Assembly (NCBI GenBank): GCA_964462675.1
Contig: CAYWYS010000012.1
Coordinates: 1 to 64,000, forward strand
DNA length: 64,000 nt
Reading direction: 5' to 3'
Source of the DNA: XN24 sp964462675
GTDB lineage: Bacteria; Pseudomonadota; Gammaproteobacteria; Steroidobacterales; XN24
The position numbers and the translations under genes are program-made. Below the pieces are notes generated by a model. That model had not been told where the DNA came from and ran no database searches. It saw nothing but the letters and a program-made list of their open reading frames with translations. Positions 32,434 through 40,970 of the stretch are shown here, piece after piece (position 1 is the stretch's first letter; each line of letters opens with the position of its first letter).

Positions 32434-34671
32434 ATGAAAGAATCCGGCAGACGCGGCGGCACGCAGATCCGGGCGCGCCGCGGTGCGGCCGAGGGGCCGC
32501 GCCACAGCGTCACGATACCTTCGCGCGAGGAGGTTCTCGCGGCGCTCGAGTCGGTCGGCCGGCCGCTCGAGCCGAAGGCGCTGTTCAATGCGCTGCGCAT
32601 CGACGACGAGGCGGTCCGCAGCGCGCTCGGCAACCGGCTGCGCGCGATGATTCGCGACGGCCAGATCATTGCCAATCGGCGTGGGCACTACTGCCTCGTC
32701 GCACATCTCGGCCTGGTCACGGGCATCGTCAGCGGGCACCGCGACGGCTACGGCTTCGTGACGCCCGACAACGGCGGCGAGGACGTCTACCTGCCACCGC
32801 GCGAAATGCGCGAGGTCCTGCACGGCGACAAGGTCGCGGTGCGCATTGCACGCACCGACGAGCGGGGCCGTGCCGAGGGCAAGCTGGTCGAGGTGCTGGC
32901 GCGGAATACCCGCGAGATCGTCGGCCGCTACGTGCGCGAGAGCGGCGTCGGCTTCGTGATCCCGGACAACCGCCGCTTCAGCCAGAGCGTCGCCGTGCCG
33001 CCGTCCGGCGCCAAGGGTGTCAAGCCGGGCGACATTGTCGTCGTCGAGTTGACCGAGCCGCCGAGCCGCGACACCCAGCCGATCGGGCGGGTCATCGAGA
33101 ACCTCGGTGAGGCAGGCGGGCCCGGCATCGAGACCGAGATTGCGATGCGCGCCCACAACTTGCCGTTCCGCTGGCCGGACGAGGCGCTTGCCGAGGCCGA
33201 GGCCTGGGGCGACCGGGTGCGGCCGGCCGCCAAGCGCGCGCGTGAGGACCTGCGCGAGATCCCCTTGGTCACGATCGACGGCGCGGACGCAAAGGACTTT
33301 GACGACGCCGTCTGGTGCGAGCCGGATGGCACCGGCTGGCGCCTGATCGTCGCGATCGCCGACGTCTCGGCCTACGTGCCGCCGGGCGGCGCGCTCGACG
33401 CCGAGGCGCGCGAGCGCGGCACCTCGGTGTATTTCCCGCGCAAGGTCATCCCGATGCTGCCGGAAAACCTGTCGAACGGGCTGTGCTCGCTGAACCCGGG
33501 AGTGGATCGCTTGTGCATGGTTTGCGACATGCGGATCGCCGCAGGTGGCAAGGTGCGCGAGGCACGTTTCTACGAGGGCCTGATGCGCTCCGCCGCGCGC
33601 CTGACCTATGACGAAGTGGCGGCAATCCTGGTCGAGGGCGACCCCGAACTGCGGCGTCGCCATGCGAAGCTGTTGCCGCAGCTCGAGCACTTGCATGCCG
33701 CCTGGCGGGTGCTGGCAAAGGCCCGGGCCCGGCGCGGCGCCGTCGATTTCGATCTGCCCGAGGTCGCGATGATCTTCGACCCGAAGGGCCATGTCGCGCG
33801 CGTCGAGCCGCGCCATCGCAACGACGCCCACCGCATCATCGAGGAATGCATGATCGCGGCGAATGTCGAGGCGGCGAGTTTCCTCGAAAAGCACAAGATC
33901 CCGGCGCTGTACCGGGTGCATGCGCCGCCCGAAGAGGACCGGCTCGGGACGCTGAAGGAATTCCTGTCCGCGTTCGGCCTGTCGCTGCCGACCCGCGAGC
34001 GCCTGGAGCCGAAGCACCTGTCCGCCCTGGTACGCGAGGTGGCCGACCGGCCGGACGCGGACCTGATCGAGACTGTGATCCTCCGCTCGATGAGCGCGGC
34101 CGCCTACCAGCCCGAAAACATCGGCCACTTCGGCCTGGCGCTGGAGCGCTACGCACACTTCACCTCGCCGATCCGCCGTTACCCCGACCTGCTCGTGCAC
34201 CGCGCGATCCGCCACCTGCTGAACGGCGGGAGCCCGGGCGAGTTCGTGCACGGCAAGCAGGAAATGGAAGGGCTCGGGCGGCATTGCTCCGCGACTGAGC
34301 GGCGCGCGGACGAGGCGACGCGCGAGGCGATGGACTGGCTGAAGTGCGAATTCATGCTGGAGCGCGTCGGCGAGGAATTCGACGTGCTCGTCACCGGTGT
34401 CGTGGACTTCGGCCTGTTTGTCCAGATCCCGGCATTCCAGATCGACGGCCTCGTGCACATCAGTTCGCTGGGCGGCGACTATTACAAGCGCGACCCGGTC
34501 CACCAGCGCCTGATCGGCGAGCGCACCGGGCGGGTGTTCCGCCTCAGCGACCGGCTGCGCGTCCGGTTGCTGCGCGTCAGCCTCGACGACCGCAAGATCG
34601 ACTTCGAGCTGGCCGAGGAGTCGCCGCCGCCGGCCAAGGGCCGTCGTGGCCGCCGGCCGCACAGGCGGTGA
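32434..34671 (+). CDS. rnr: Ribonuclease R
   Basis: RNase R is a 3'-to-5' exoribonuclease that degrades structured RNA and helps quality control of rRNA and tmRNA-tagged messages. The 745-residue protein has an N-terminal helix-turn-helix (PSREEVLAALESVGRPLEPKA across this region), two cold-shock domains (GYGFVTPDNGGEDVYLPPREM, GVGFVIPDNRRFSQSV), and the RNB catalytic domain with the metal-binding DGADAKDFDDAVW and HFTSPIRRYPDLLVHR. It ends in an S1 domain (GEEFDVLVTGVVDFGLFVQ) and a basic tail (KGRRGRRPHRR). ATG 32434 has AGGGG nearby; the frame is open 20 codons upstream. The stop overlaps the rlmB start as GTGA. Confidence 0.95.
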   Translation: MKESGRRGGTQIRARRGAAEGPRHSVTIPSREEVLAALESVGRPLEPKALFNALRIDDEAVRSALGNRLRAMIRDGQIIANRRGHYCLVAHLGLVTGIVSGHRDGYGFVTPDNGGEDVYLPPREMREVLHGDKVAVRIARTDERGRAEGKLVEVLARNTREIVGRYVRESGVGFVIPDNRRFSQSVAVPPSGAKGVKPGDIVVVELTEPPSRDTQPIGRVIENLGEAGGPGIETEIAMRAHNLPFRWPDEALAEAEAWGDRVRPAAKRAREDLREIPLVTIDGADAKDFDDAVWCEPDGTGWRLIVAIADVSAYVPPGGALDAEARERGTSVYFPRKVIPMLPENLSNGLCSLNPGVDRLCMVCDMRIAAGGKVREARFYEGLMRSAARLTYDEVAAILVEGDPELRRRHAKLLPQLEHLHAAWRVLAKARARRGAVDFDLPEVAMIFDPKGHVARVEPRHRNDAHRIIEECMIAANVEAASFLEKHKIPALYRVHAPPEEDRLGTLKEFLSAFGLSLPTRERLEPKHLSALVREVADRPDADLIETVILRSMSAAAYQPENIGHFGLALERYAHFTSPIRRYPDLLVHRAIRHLLNGGSPGEFVHGKQEMEGLGRHCSATERRADEATREAMDWLKCEFMLERVGEEFDVLVTGVVDFGLFVQIPAFQIDGLVHISSLGGDYYKRDPVHQRLIGERTGRVFRLSDRLRVRLLRVSLDDRKIDFELAEESPPPAKGRRGRRPHRR

Positions 34672-35402
34672 GCGAACAGCAGCTCGCCTGGGGCTTGCAC
34701 GCGGTGCGCGAGGCGCTGGCACGTAACCCCGAACGCGTGCTCGAGCTCTGGCATCTCGGCGGGCGGCACGACGAGCGCATGGAGGGCGTACTTGCGCTGG
34801 CGCGCGAGCACGGTATCGCCTGCCAGGCGGTGCGGCGCGACACGCTCGACGGCATGGCCGCCGGCGGCGCGCACCAGGGCGTCGTCGCGCGCCTCGCGGC
34901 AGCCGCCCCGCTCGACGAGAACGACCTCGAGGCGCTGCTGGACAGGCTGGAGGGGCCGCCGCTGTTGCTGGTGCTCGACGGCGTCCAGGACCCGCACAAC
35001 GTGGGCGCCTGCCTGCGCACCGCCGACGCCGCCGGGGTCCATGCGGTCATCATCCCGCGCGACCGGGCGGCCGGCCTGACGCCGGCGGCCCGCAAGGCCG
35101 CCGCCGGGGCCGCCGAGACCGTGCCGCTGATCCGCGTCGTCAACCTTGCGCGCTGCCTCCGGAACCTGAAGTCGCGCGGCATCTGGCTGATCGGCGCCGA
35201 GGCCGGCGCGCCGCCGGCATTCGAGGCGGACCTGGCCGGCCCGCTGGCGCTGGTGCTCGGCGGGGAGGGCGGCGGGCTGCGCCGCCTGACACGGGAGACC
35301 TGTGATCTGCTGGTCAGCCTGCCAATGAAAGGCAGCGTCGCGAGCCTGAACGTCTCGGTCGCTGCCGGGGTCCTGCTCTACCTGGCGCTCGCCAGGCGCT
35401 AA
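34668..35402 (+). CDS. rlmB: 23S rRNA 2'-O-methyltransferase (G2251)
   Basis: RlmB uses S-adenosylmethionine to methylate the ribose of G2251 in the peptidyl-tRNA site of 23S rRNA. The 244-residue SpoU-type protein has an N-terminal substrate-binding domain (GLHAVREALARNPERVLELW) and the knotted SPOUT core: motif 1 DGVQDPHNVGACLRTADA, motif 2 ALVLGGEGGGLRRLT, motif 3 PMKGSVASLNVSVAAGVLLY. GTG 34668 overlaps the rnr stop by four bases. The rnr-rlmB-rpsF order is shared with enterics. Confidence 0.93.
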   Translation: MSEQQLAWGLHAVREALARNPERVLELWHLGGRHDERMEGVLALAREHGIACQAVRRDTLDGMAAGGAHQGVVARLAAAAPLDENDLEALLDRLEGPPLLLVLDGVQDPHNVGACLRTADAAGVHAVIIPRDRAAGLTPAARKAAAGAAETVPLIRVVNLARCLRNLKSRGIWLIGAEAGAPPAFEADLAGPLALVLGGEGGGLRRLTRETCDLLVSLPMKGSVASLNVSVAAGVLLYLALARR

Positions 35403-35466
35403 CTGCACCAGCAGGCGCGGTCCGCGCCAGGCGATCCGGCCGGGAATCGGCAGCTCGCGCCCGAGA

Positions 35467-35496
35467 TTGCGCCGCGGGGGCCTGATCCGTTATGCT
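35467..35496 (+). promoter_or_regulatory. Candidate promoter of rpsF-rpsR
   Basis: TTGCGC (35467-35472) and TATGCT (35491-35496) are 18 bases apart, followed by a GC-rich discriminator. The predicted leader before rpsF is about 84 bases and holds two hairpins. Confidence 0.45.
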
Positions 35497-35509
35497 GCGC
35501 GGCTTCGCA

Positions 35510-35562
35510 CGGGCATTGTGCCCGGGCGATTTCCCTGCCACACCGCCATGCCGGGCGGGTGG
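35510..35562 (+). promoter_or_regulatory. Paired hairpins in the rpsF leader, possible S6:S18 autoregulatory motif
   Basis: CGGGCA/TGCCCG (35510-35524) forms a six-pair stem with a TTG loop. Downstream, CCAC/GTGG encloses a bulged A and an inner CCGCC/GGCGG stem with loop ATGCCG (35538-35562). In many bacteria the S6:S18 complex represses rpsF through a leader stem-loop that exposes CCG. The position and the CCG in the loop fit, but the match to the published motif was not tested. Confidence 0.35.
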
Positions 35563-35587
35563 CTGAACCAATCCGAAGGGAGACAAC

Positions 35588-36034
35588 ATGCGGCACTACG
35601 AGATCGTGTTCCTGGTCCACCCGGACCAGAGCGAGCAGGTCCCCGCCATGATCGAACGCTACCGCGGGATGATCGAGGGCGACGGGGGCAGCATCCACCG
35701 CCAGGAGGACTGGGGCCGGCGACAGCTCGCGTTCCCCATCCACAAGGTCCACAAGGCCCACTACGTCCTGCTCAATGTCGAATGCGACAAGCCGACGCTG
35801 GACGAGCTGACCGGGGCCTTCCGCTTCAACGACGCCGTGCTGCGCCACCTGGTCATCGCCAGGGACGAGGCCGTCACCGAGGCTTCGCCGATGGCCAAGC
35901 CGGAAGAGGAGCGCGGCGAGGGCCGTTCCCGCCGTGGTCGTGACGATGATGACCTTGCTGATGATGACGATTCCGACGACGGCGACGACGATGGCGATGC
36001 CCGTCGCTCGCGCGGCAAGTCGGCTGCGGCCTGA
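35588..36034 (+). CDS. rpsF: 30S ribosomal protein bS6 with acidic tail
   Basis: bS6 binds bS18 and 16S rRNA in the platform of the small subunit. The 148-residue protein has a normal core (MRHYEIVFLVHPDQSEQVP, QEDWGRRQLAFPIHKVHKAHYVL, FRFNDAVLRHLVI) followed by an unusually long charged tail of about 45 residues. The tail alternates Arg/Glu (EEERGEGRSRRGRD) with an Asp-rich block (DDDDLADDDDSDDGDDDGD). The tail DNA is low-complexity with many GAT codons, unlike the GAC preference elsewhere. E. coli bS6 gains glutamates post-translationally; here acidity is encoded. Strong GGGAG before ATG. Confidence 0.95.
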   Translation: MRHYEIVFLVHPDQSEQVPAMIERYRGMIEGDGGSIHRQEDWGRRQLAFPIHKVHKAHYVLLNVECDKPTLDELTGAFRFNDAVLRHLVIARDEAVTEASPMAKPEEERGEGRSRRGRDDDDLADDDDSDDGDDDGDARRSRGKSAAA

Positions 36035-36047
36035 GGAGGGCAAGAAC

Positions 36048-36272
36048 ATGTCGCGATTCATTCGCAGGAGAAAGTTCTGCCGCTTCACGGCAGACAAGGT
36101 CGTCGAGATCGATTACAAGGATCTCGCCACCCTCAAGGCCTACGTGACCGAGACCGGGAAAATCGTCCCGAGCCGGATCACCGGGACGCGCTCGAACTAC
36201 CAGCGCCAGCTCGCGGTCGCGATCAAGCGCGCGCGGTTCCTGGCGCTGCTGCCCTATACCGACCGTCACTGA
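36048..36272 (+). CDS. rpsR: 30S ribosomal protein bS18
   Basis: bS18 pairs with bS6 on the small subunit. The 74-residue protein shows RRRKFCRFTADKVVEIDYKD, LKAYVTETGKIVPSRITGT, and the C-terminal YQRQLAVAIKRARFLALLPY. ATG 36048 has GAGGAG upstream. Two perfect hairpins follow, the first overlapping its stop codon. Confidence 0.97.
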   Translation: MSRFIRRRKFCRFTADKVVEIDYKDLATLKAYVTETGKIVPSRITGTRSNYQRQLAVAIKRARFLALLPYTDRH

Positions 36273-36308
36273 CGGTCGGCGCTGCCCGGCGCCCCTCGCG
36301 CGAGGGGC
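36259..36308 (+). terminator. Two tandem perfect hairpins after rpsR
   Basis: The first hairpin is a nine-pair stem (36259-36267 with 36271-36279) closed by a three-base loop; it spans the rpsR stop codon. The second is the 18-base palindrome GCCCCTCGCGCGAGGGGC at 36291-36308. Neither is followed by a T run. They may attenuate readthrough into the membrane protein gene, block 3' exonucleases or end transcription with another factor. Confidence 0.4.
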
Positions 36309-36321
36309 ACGGGGTCGCCTG

Positions 36322-37197
36322 ATGCTGCAGTTCGCCCGCTGGATCACGGAACGCGACTTCCGCGCCGCGTTGATGGCGGCCGGTCTCGTGCTGTTGCCGC
36401 TGCTGGCGCCGGCCAGCTGCGCCATGCTGGTGCTGGTCGCGTTGCAGCGCGGTCCGGGGGCGGCCTGGCGGACCGGCGCGATCGCCGCTGCGCTGCTGGC
36501 CGCGGTGGCATGGGCCTCGGGCGCGCACCCGACGGCCGGGGTGTTGTCGGCAGTGATGATCTGGGCGCCGACGATCGCCGTCGTCCAGTTCCTGATCAGC
36601 AGCGGCTCGCTGTCGACGGCGGCGCGCCTTGCGACGACCGGCGCGATCCTGCTGGCCGGCACCTGGGCGATCGTGGCGCCGGTGCAGGGCGAGACCTGGC
36701 TCGACCTGGTCACGACGATGGTTGCGCCGCTGGCGGCGCAGACGGGGGCCGATCCGGGCATGCTGGCGGATCGCCTGCTGGCGCTGCTGCCGGGTATCAT
36801 CGCGGCGTCGCTGCTGCTGGTGACCCTTGCCGGGTTGTTTCTCGGCATGTGGTTGCATGCGGGGCTGGCACGCCCCGGCGCGTTCGGCGAGGCGTTTCGC
36901 GAGCTGCAGCTCGGGCCGGTGCTCGGCGGCGTCAGCGCGCTGGCGATCGCCGGCGCATTCACGACCGGCCACCCGGTTGCCGCGGCGGTGGCCCTGGCGG
37001 CCGTGAGCGGATTGCTGGTGCAGGGTATCGCGGTCATGCACGGCATCGTGCGGGCCAAGGGCATGCACCGGGCCTGGTTGTTTGCGGGCTGGTCGGCGCT
37101 GGTGGTGTTGTCGCCCTGGGCGATGATGGGTTTTGCGATGTACGGACTGGCCGATACGTTGATGGACCTGCGGCGGAGGGCTGCGGGCAAGGTTTGA
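36322..37197 (+). CDS. Polytopic membrane protein of the DUF2232 type
   Basis: A 291-residue protein made almost entirely of hydrophobic helices (eight or so). It lies between rpsR and rplI, where many proteobacteria carry a DUF2232 membrane protein of unknown function. Features seen are the N-terminal LQFARWITERDFRAAL, PTIAVVQFLISSGSLSTAARL, LQLGPVLGGVSALAIAG and a basic C-terminus (LMDLRRRAAGKV). No catalytic motif is visible. It has GC-rich codon use like its neighbours and lies just after the rpsR hairpins. Confidence 0.72.
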   Translation: MLQFARWITERDFRAALMAAGLVLLPLLAPASCAMLVLVALQRGPGAAWRTGAIAAALLAAVAWASGAHPTAGVLSAVMIWAPTIAVVQFLISSGSLSTAARLATTGAILLAGTWAIVAPVQGETWLDLVTTMVAPLAAQTGADPGMLADRLLALLPGIIAASLLLVTLAGLFLGMWLHAGLARPGAFGEAFRELQLGPVLGGVSALAIAGAFTTGHPVAAAVALAAVSGLLVQGIAVMHGIVRAKGMHRAWLFAGWSALVVLSPWAMMGFAMYGLADTLMDLRRRAAGKV

Positions 37198-37246
37198 TCA
37201 CCAATGCCCCGGGGTTCGAAGCCGGGGGACAACGAGGACGAGGAAG

Positions 37247-37696
37247 ATGGAAGTCATTCTGCTGGACAAGGTCGAGAACCTCGGTGGCATCGGCGACAAG
37301 GTCAAGGTGAAGCCGGGCTACGCGCGCAACTACCTGTTGCCCCAGGGCAAGGCCACCCGCGCCACGGCCGAGAACATCGCCGAGTTCGAGGCGCGCCGCG
37401 CCGAGCTCGAGGCGAAGGCCGCCGCGGTCATCACCGAGGCGCAGGCGCGCGCTGAAAAAATCACCGGGCTGAAGCTCATGATCCGTGCCAAGGCCGGTTC
37501 CGAGGGCAAGCTGTTCGGATCCGTCGGCCCGGTGGACATCACCGAGGCGGCCGAGGCCGTCGGCGTCGTCATCGAGCGCAGCGAGCTGCGCCTCGCGGAC
37601 GGGCCGTTGCGCGTGATCGGCGAGCACGAGGTCGAAGTGCACCTGCACTCCGAGGTCTCGGTGCCGATCTTCGTGACGATCGAGGCCGAGGAATAA
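37247..37696 (+). CDS. rplI: 50S ribosomal protein bL9
   Basis: bL9 spans the large subunit near the L1 stalk and helps keep reading frame. The 149-residue protein has MEVILLDKVENLGGIGDKV, VKPGYARNYLLPQGKA, the long connecting helix, and the C-terminal domain (KLFGSVGPVDITEAA, VEVHLHSEVSVPIFVTI). A small stem CCCCGG/CCGGGG with a 9-base loop lies upstream near 37207-37227. Confidence 0.97.
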   Translation: MEVILLDKVENLGGIGDKVKVKPGYARNYLLPQGKATRATAENIAEFEARRAELEAKAAAVITEAQARAEKITGLKLMIRAKAGSEGKLFGSVGPVDITEAAEAVGVVIERSELRLADGPLRVIGEHEVEVHLHSEVSVPIFVTIEAEE

Positions 37697-37702
37697 AGGG
37701 AC

Positions 37703-37728
37703 GGCTGCGGAACCCCGGTCCCGCGGCC
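37703..37728 (+). terminator. Stem-loop after rplI
   Basis: GGCTGCGG (37703-37710) pairs with CCGCGGCC (37721-37728) apart from one T-G wobble, with a 10-base loop. No T run follows, so it may stabilise the message or act with Rho. Confidence 0.3.
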
Positions 37729-37737
37729 GCTGCCCTG

Positions 37738-37746
37738 TGCTAAGGT
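37738..37746 (+). promoter_or_regulatory. Candidate extended -10 promoter of dnaB
   Basis: TGCTAAGGT gives a TGn extension and TAAGGT hexamer 35 bases before the dnaB start. It closely resembles TGCTAAGCT before hfq. No -35 is visible. Confidence 0.3.
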
Positions 37747-37781
37747 GACGGACACCCAGCCACGAGCCAGGTAGCATCGCG

Positions 37782-39176
37782 TTGGCCGGCACTCCTGAAT
37801 CCGCGTTCCCCGCGCGCAGCCCCGAAGCGCTGCGATTGCCGCCGCATTCCGTGGAGGCGGAGCAGTCCGTGCTCGGCGGGCTGATGCTCGACAACAGTGC
37901 CTGGGACACGATCGCCGACGCGGTGTCGGCAAGTGATTTCTATCGGCGCGACCATCGCCTGATTTTCGGCGCGATCGGCGAGCTTGCCGAGCGCAACGAA
38001 CCCTCGGATGCGGTCACCGTGTCGGAGTTCCTCGATCGCAGCGGGCAGCTTGAGGCGGCCGGCGGCCTCGCGTATCTCGGCCAGCTCGCGCGCGAGACTC
38101 CGAGCGCGGCCAACATCCGCGCCTACGCCGGCATCGTGCGCGAGCGCGCCATGCTGCGCGAGCTGATCCGCATCGGCGGCGAGATCGCCACCAGCGCCTA
38201 CCAGCCGGAGGGGCGCGATGCGAGCCAGCTGGTGGACGAGGCCGAGCGGCAGGTCTTCGAGATCGCCGAGCAGGGCAAGCGGCGCGGCTCTGGCTTCCAG
38301 CCGCTGAAGCGCATTCTCGGCAAGACCATCGATCGCCTCGACGAACTGCAGAAGAACCAGGGCGACGTCACCGGGCTGTCGACCGGTTTCAAGGACTTCG
38401 ACGGCATGACCGCCGGACTGCATCCCGGCGATCTCGTGATCGTCGCGGGCCGGCCGTCGATGGGCAAGACGAGCTTCGCGGTCAACATCGCCGAGCATGC
38501 CGCAATCGGCGCGGGCGCCTCGGTCGCGATTTTCAGCATGGAGATGTCGGCCGAGCAGCTGTCCTTTCGCATGATCTCGTCGCTGGGACGGGTCAACCAG
38601 TCGAACCTTCGCCGCGGCCGATTTTCCGACGAGGACTGGAGCCGCATCAACTCGGCGGTGTCGGTGATGTCGAAGGCCAAGGTGTTCATCGACGACACCC
38701 CGGCGCTGAACCCTACGGAGCTGCGCGCGCGGGCGCGCCGCCTGAAACGCGAGCACGGCCTCGACCTGATCGTCGTCGACTACCTGCAGCTGATGCAGGT
38801 GCATGGCAGCGCGGAAAACCGCGCCACCGAAATCTCGGAAATCTCGCGCTCGCTCAAGGCGCTGGCTCGCGAACTCGAGCTGCCGGTCATCACGCTGTCG
38901 CAGCTGAACCGCAGCGTCGAGCAGCGCACCGACAAGCGCCCGGTGATGTCCGACCTGCGCGAGTCCGGCGCGATCGAGCAGGACGCCGACCTGATCGCGT
39001 TCATCTTCCGCGAGGAGGTCTACAACAAGGACTCCCCGCGCAAGGGCATCGCCGACATCATCATCGCGAAGCAGCGCAACGGCCCGATCGGCGACGTGCA
39101 GCTCACCTTCCTCGGCGAGTACACGAAATTCGAGAACTTCATGCCGGATTCCTACGGCAGCGGCCCGTTCGGGTGA
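37782..39176 (+). CDS. dnaB: Replicative DNA helicase DnaB
   Basis: DnaB is the hexameric helicase that opens the replication fork. The 464-residue protein has the N-terminal collar (PPHSVEAEQSVLGGLMLDN), then the RecA-like domain: GLSTGFKDFDGMTAGLHPGDL, Walker A AGRPSMGKTSFAVN near 222-235, MEMSAEQL, Walker B LIVVDYLQLM, and SDLRESGAIEQDADLI. No intein interrupts it. The start is TTG 37782 (MAGTPESAFPARS); a downstream ATG would cut into the conserved N-domain. Confidence 0.96.
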   Translation: MAGTPESAFPARSPEALRLPPHSVEAEQSVLGGLMLDNSAWDTIADAVSASDFYRRDHRLIFGAIGELAERNEPSDAVTVSEFLDRSGQLEAAGGLAYLGQLARETPSAANIRAYAGIVRERAMLRELIRIGGEIATSAYQPEGRDASQLVDEAERQVFEIAEQGKRRGSGFQPLKRILGKTIDRLDELQKNQGDVTGLSTGFKDFDGMTAGLHPGDLVIVAGRPSMGKTSFAVNIAEHAAIGAGASVAIFSMEMSAEQLSFRMISSLGRVNQSNLRRGRFSDEDWSRINSAVSVMSKAKVFIDDTPALNPTELRARARRLKREHGLDLIVVDYLQLMQVHGSAENRATEISEISRSLKALARELELPVITLSQLNRSVEQRTDKRPVMSDLRESGAIEQDADLIAFIFREEVYNKDSPRKGIADIIIAKQRNGPIGDVQLTFLGEYTKFENFMPDSYGSGPFG

Positions 39177-39183
39177 TCGCCGG

Positions 39184-40260
39184 GTGACGCGCGCCGCGCG
39201 GGCCACGGTCGATACGGCCGCCCTCCAGCACAATCTCCGGGTGGCGCGCCGCTTGGCGCCGCGCGCGCGCGTCATGGCCGTGATCAAGGCGAACGCCTAC
39301 GGCCACGGCCTGGTCGGCACCGCCCGGGCCCTCAGGGAGGCGGATGCCCTTGCGGTCGCGCGCATCGAGGAAGCCGTGGCGCTGCGCGACGCCGGCCTGG
39401 AGCAGCGCATCGTGCTGCTCGAGGGCGCGTTTCATGCCGGCCAGCTGCCGCTGGCGGCCTCGCTCGGCATCGAGCTCGTCGTGCATTCGGCCGAACAGCT
39501 CGCGATGGTCGAGGCCGCGCAGCTGCCGCGCCCGGTGCAGGCCTGGCTGAAGCTCGATACAGGCATGAACCGGCTGGGGTTCCCGCCCGATGCGGCGCGC
39601 GCCGCGGCGCTGCGGCTCGCGGCCTGCCCGATGGTCACGCCGCCGGTGCGCCTGATGACGCATCTTGCCTGCGCTGACGAGCGTGACGCCGCGGTGACGG
39701 CGAGGCAGCTGGAACTGTTCGCCGCGGCGCTCGGCGACCTGCCGGGCGAGCGCAGCGTCGCGAACTCCGCGGGGCTGTTGTGGCGCGAGGACAGTCATGC
39801 GGACTGGGTGCGCCCCGGGATCCTGCTGTACGGCGTATCGCCGTTCGCGGACCAGGCCGGCACGGACCACGGCCTGCGGCCGGCAATGCAGCTGCTGAGC
39901 ACGATCATCGCGCTGCGCACGGTGCGTCGCGGCGAGCACGTCGGCTATGGCGGCATCTGGACGGCTCGTGACGACGCGCGGATCGCGATTGCCGCGATCG
40001 GCTACGGCGACGGCTATCCGCGCAGTCTCGGCAGCGGGACGCCGGTGCTGGTGCGCGGCCGGCGCGCGCCGCTGGCCGGGCGCATCTCGATGGACATGAT
40101 CGCCATCGACGTGACGCTGGTGCCGGACGCGCGGCTCGGCGACGAGGTCACGCTGTGGGGGCCCGAGCTGCCGGTCGAGGAGCTCGCGCGGATCGCCGGG
40201 ACGATTCCCTACGAACTGCTGTGCGGCGTCACGCAGCGGGTCGGCGTGACGATGGTCTGA
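39184..40260 (+). CDS. alr: Alanine racemase
   Basis: Alr interconverts L- and D-alanine with pyridoxal phosphate for peptidoglycan. The 358-residue barrel has the cofactor Lys in MAVIKANAYGHGL near 33-45, WLKLDTGMNRLGFP, IAAIGYGDGYPRS, and ISMDMIAIDVT. The catalytic Tyr lies in HVGYGGIWTA. The start is GTG 39184, eight bases after dnaB; the dnaB-alr order is common in gammaproteobacteria. Confidence 0.95.
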   Translation: MTRAARATVDTAALQHNLRVARRLAPRARVMAVIKANAYGHGLVGTARALREADALAVARIEEAVALRDAGLEQRIVLLEGAFHAGQLPLAASLGIELVVHSAEQLAMVEAAQLPRPVQAWLKLDTGMNRLGFPPDAARAAALRLAACPMVTPPVRLMTHLACADERDAAVTARQLELFAAALGDLPGERSVANSAGLLWREDSHADWVRPGILLYGVSPFADQAGTDHGLRPAMQLLSTIIALRTVRRGEHVGYGGIWTARDDARIAIAAIGYGDGYPRSLGSGTPVLVRGRRAPLAGRISMDMIAIDVTLVPDARLGDEVTLWGPELPVEELARIAGTIPYELLCGVTQRVGVTMV

Positions 40261-40269
40261 TTTGCGCGA

Positions 40270-40956
40270 TCAGCTCGTGAAGAAGCCCATCTTGACGCCG
40301 GCGACCTCGATGACGTCGTTGTCGTTGAGCCGCCGCGCGCCCTGGCCGATGGGTTCCCCGTTGATCATCGGCGGGCTGCCGCGGGTGCCCCGATCCACGG
40401 CGACCAGCGAGTAGTTCTCGCCACGGCGGGTGACCGCGATGACCTGGATGCCGGGCCGGCCCAGCGTGGTCACCGGCTTCTTGAGCTCCAGCTCGCGCCC
40501 GGCGAAGGCGCCGGTGAGCACCTGCAGCCGCGCCGCCGAGCCGGGTATGACGCTCGGGGTCGGCGGCTCGTCCGGCACGGCCCCGGTCAGCGCACGCAGG
40601 CGCTCGAGGTCGCGACTGCCGGGCGAGATCACCATGGTTTTCTCGAACTCTTCCTGGCTGCCGTCGACGCCCTCATCGACGAAGCGCAGCTGGTGATGCC
40701 CGACGGTGACGACATCGCCGTTGGCGAGGGCATGCTTCTTGATGAGCTTGCCGTTGACGTAGGTCCCGTTGGTGCTGTTCAGATCCTCGAGGAAGGAGTC
40801 GTTGAGGATGTTGATGATCAGCGAGTGGTGCCCGCTGACCGCCGGATTGTCGATCCGGATGTCATTGTCCGGGAGGCGGCCGACGGTGTAGCGCTCCTTG
40901 CTGAGGTTGTACTCGGCAAGCGTCTGACCATTCAGGCTCAAGATCATCCGGGCCAT
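40270..40956 (-). CDS. Protein with two FHA domains
   Basis: A 228-residue cytoplasmic protein. The N-terminal FHA domain is complete (YTVGRLPDNDIRIDNPAVSGHHSLI, LEDLNSTNGTYVNGKLI) with the Gly-Arg, Ser-x-x-His and Asn-Gly residues that bind phosphothreonine. A second FHA-like domain fills the C-terminus (TTLGRPGIQVIAVTRRGENY, SPPMINGEPIGQGARRLNDND) with less conserved binding residues. A linker holds EEFEKTMVISPGS, where TM could be a phosphosite. It is 14 bases downstream of the PP2C gene, so a phosphorylation switch is likely, but no Ser/Thr kinase is encoded nearby. ATG 40956 gives MARMILSLNGQTLAEY. Confidence 0.86.
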   Translation of the reverse strand: MARMILSLNGQTLAEYNLSKERYTVGRLPDNDIRIDNPAVSGHHSLIINILNDSFLEDLNSTNGTYVNGKLIKKHALANGDVVTVGHHQLRFVDEGVDGSQEEFEKTMVISPGSRDLERLRALTGAVPDEPPTPSVIPGSAARLQVLTGAFAGRELELKKPVTTLGRPGIQVIAVTRRGENYSLVAVDRGTRGSPPMINGEPIGQGARRLNDNDVIEVAGVKMGFFTS

Positions 40957-40970
40957 GGCTACCCCAATTC

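Noticed and set aside
32377..34722. A 781-codon minus-strand open frame
   Set aside because: Antisense shadow of rnr with no recognisable motif.
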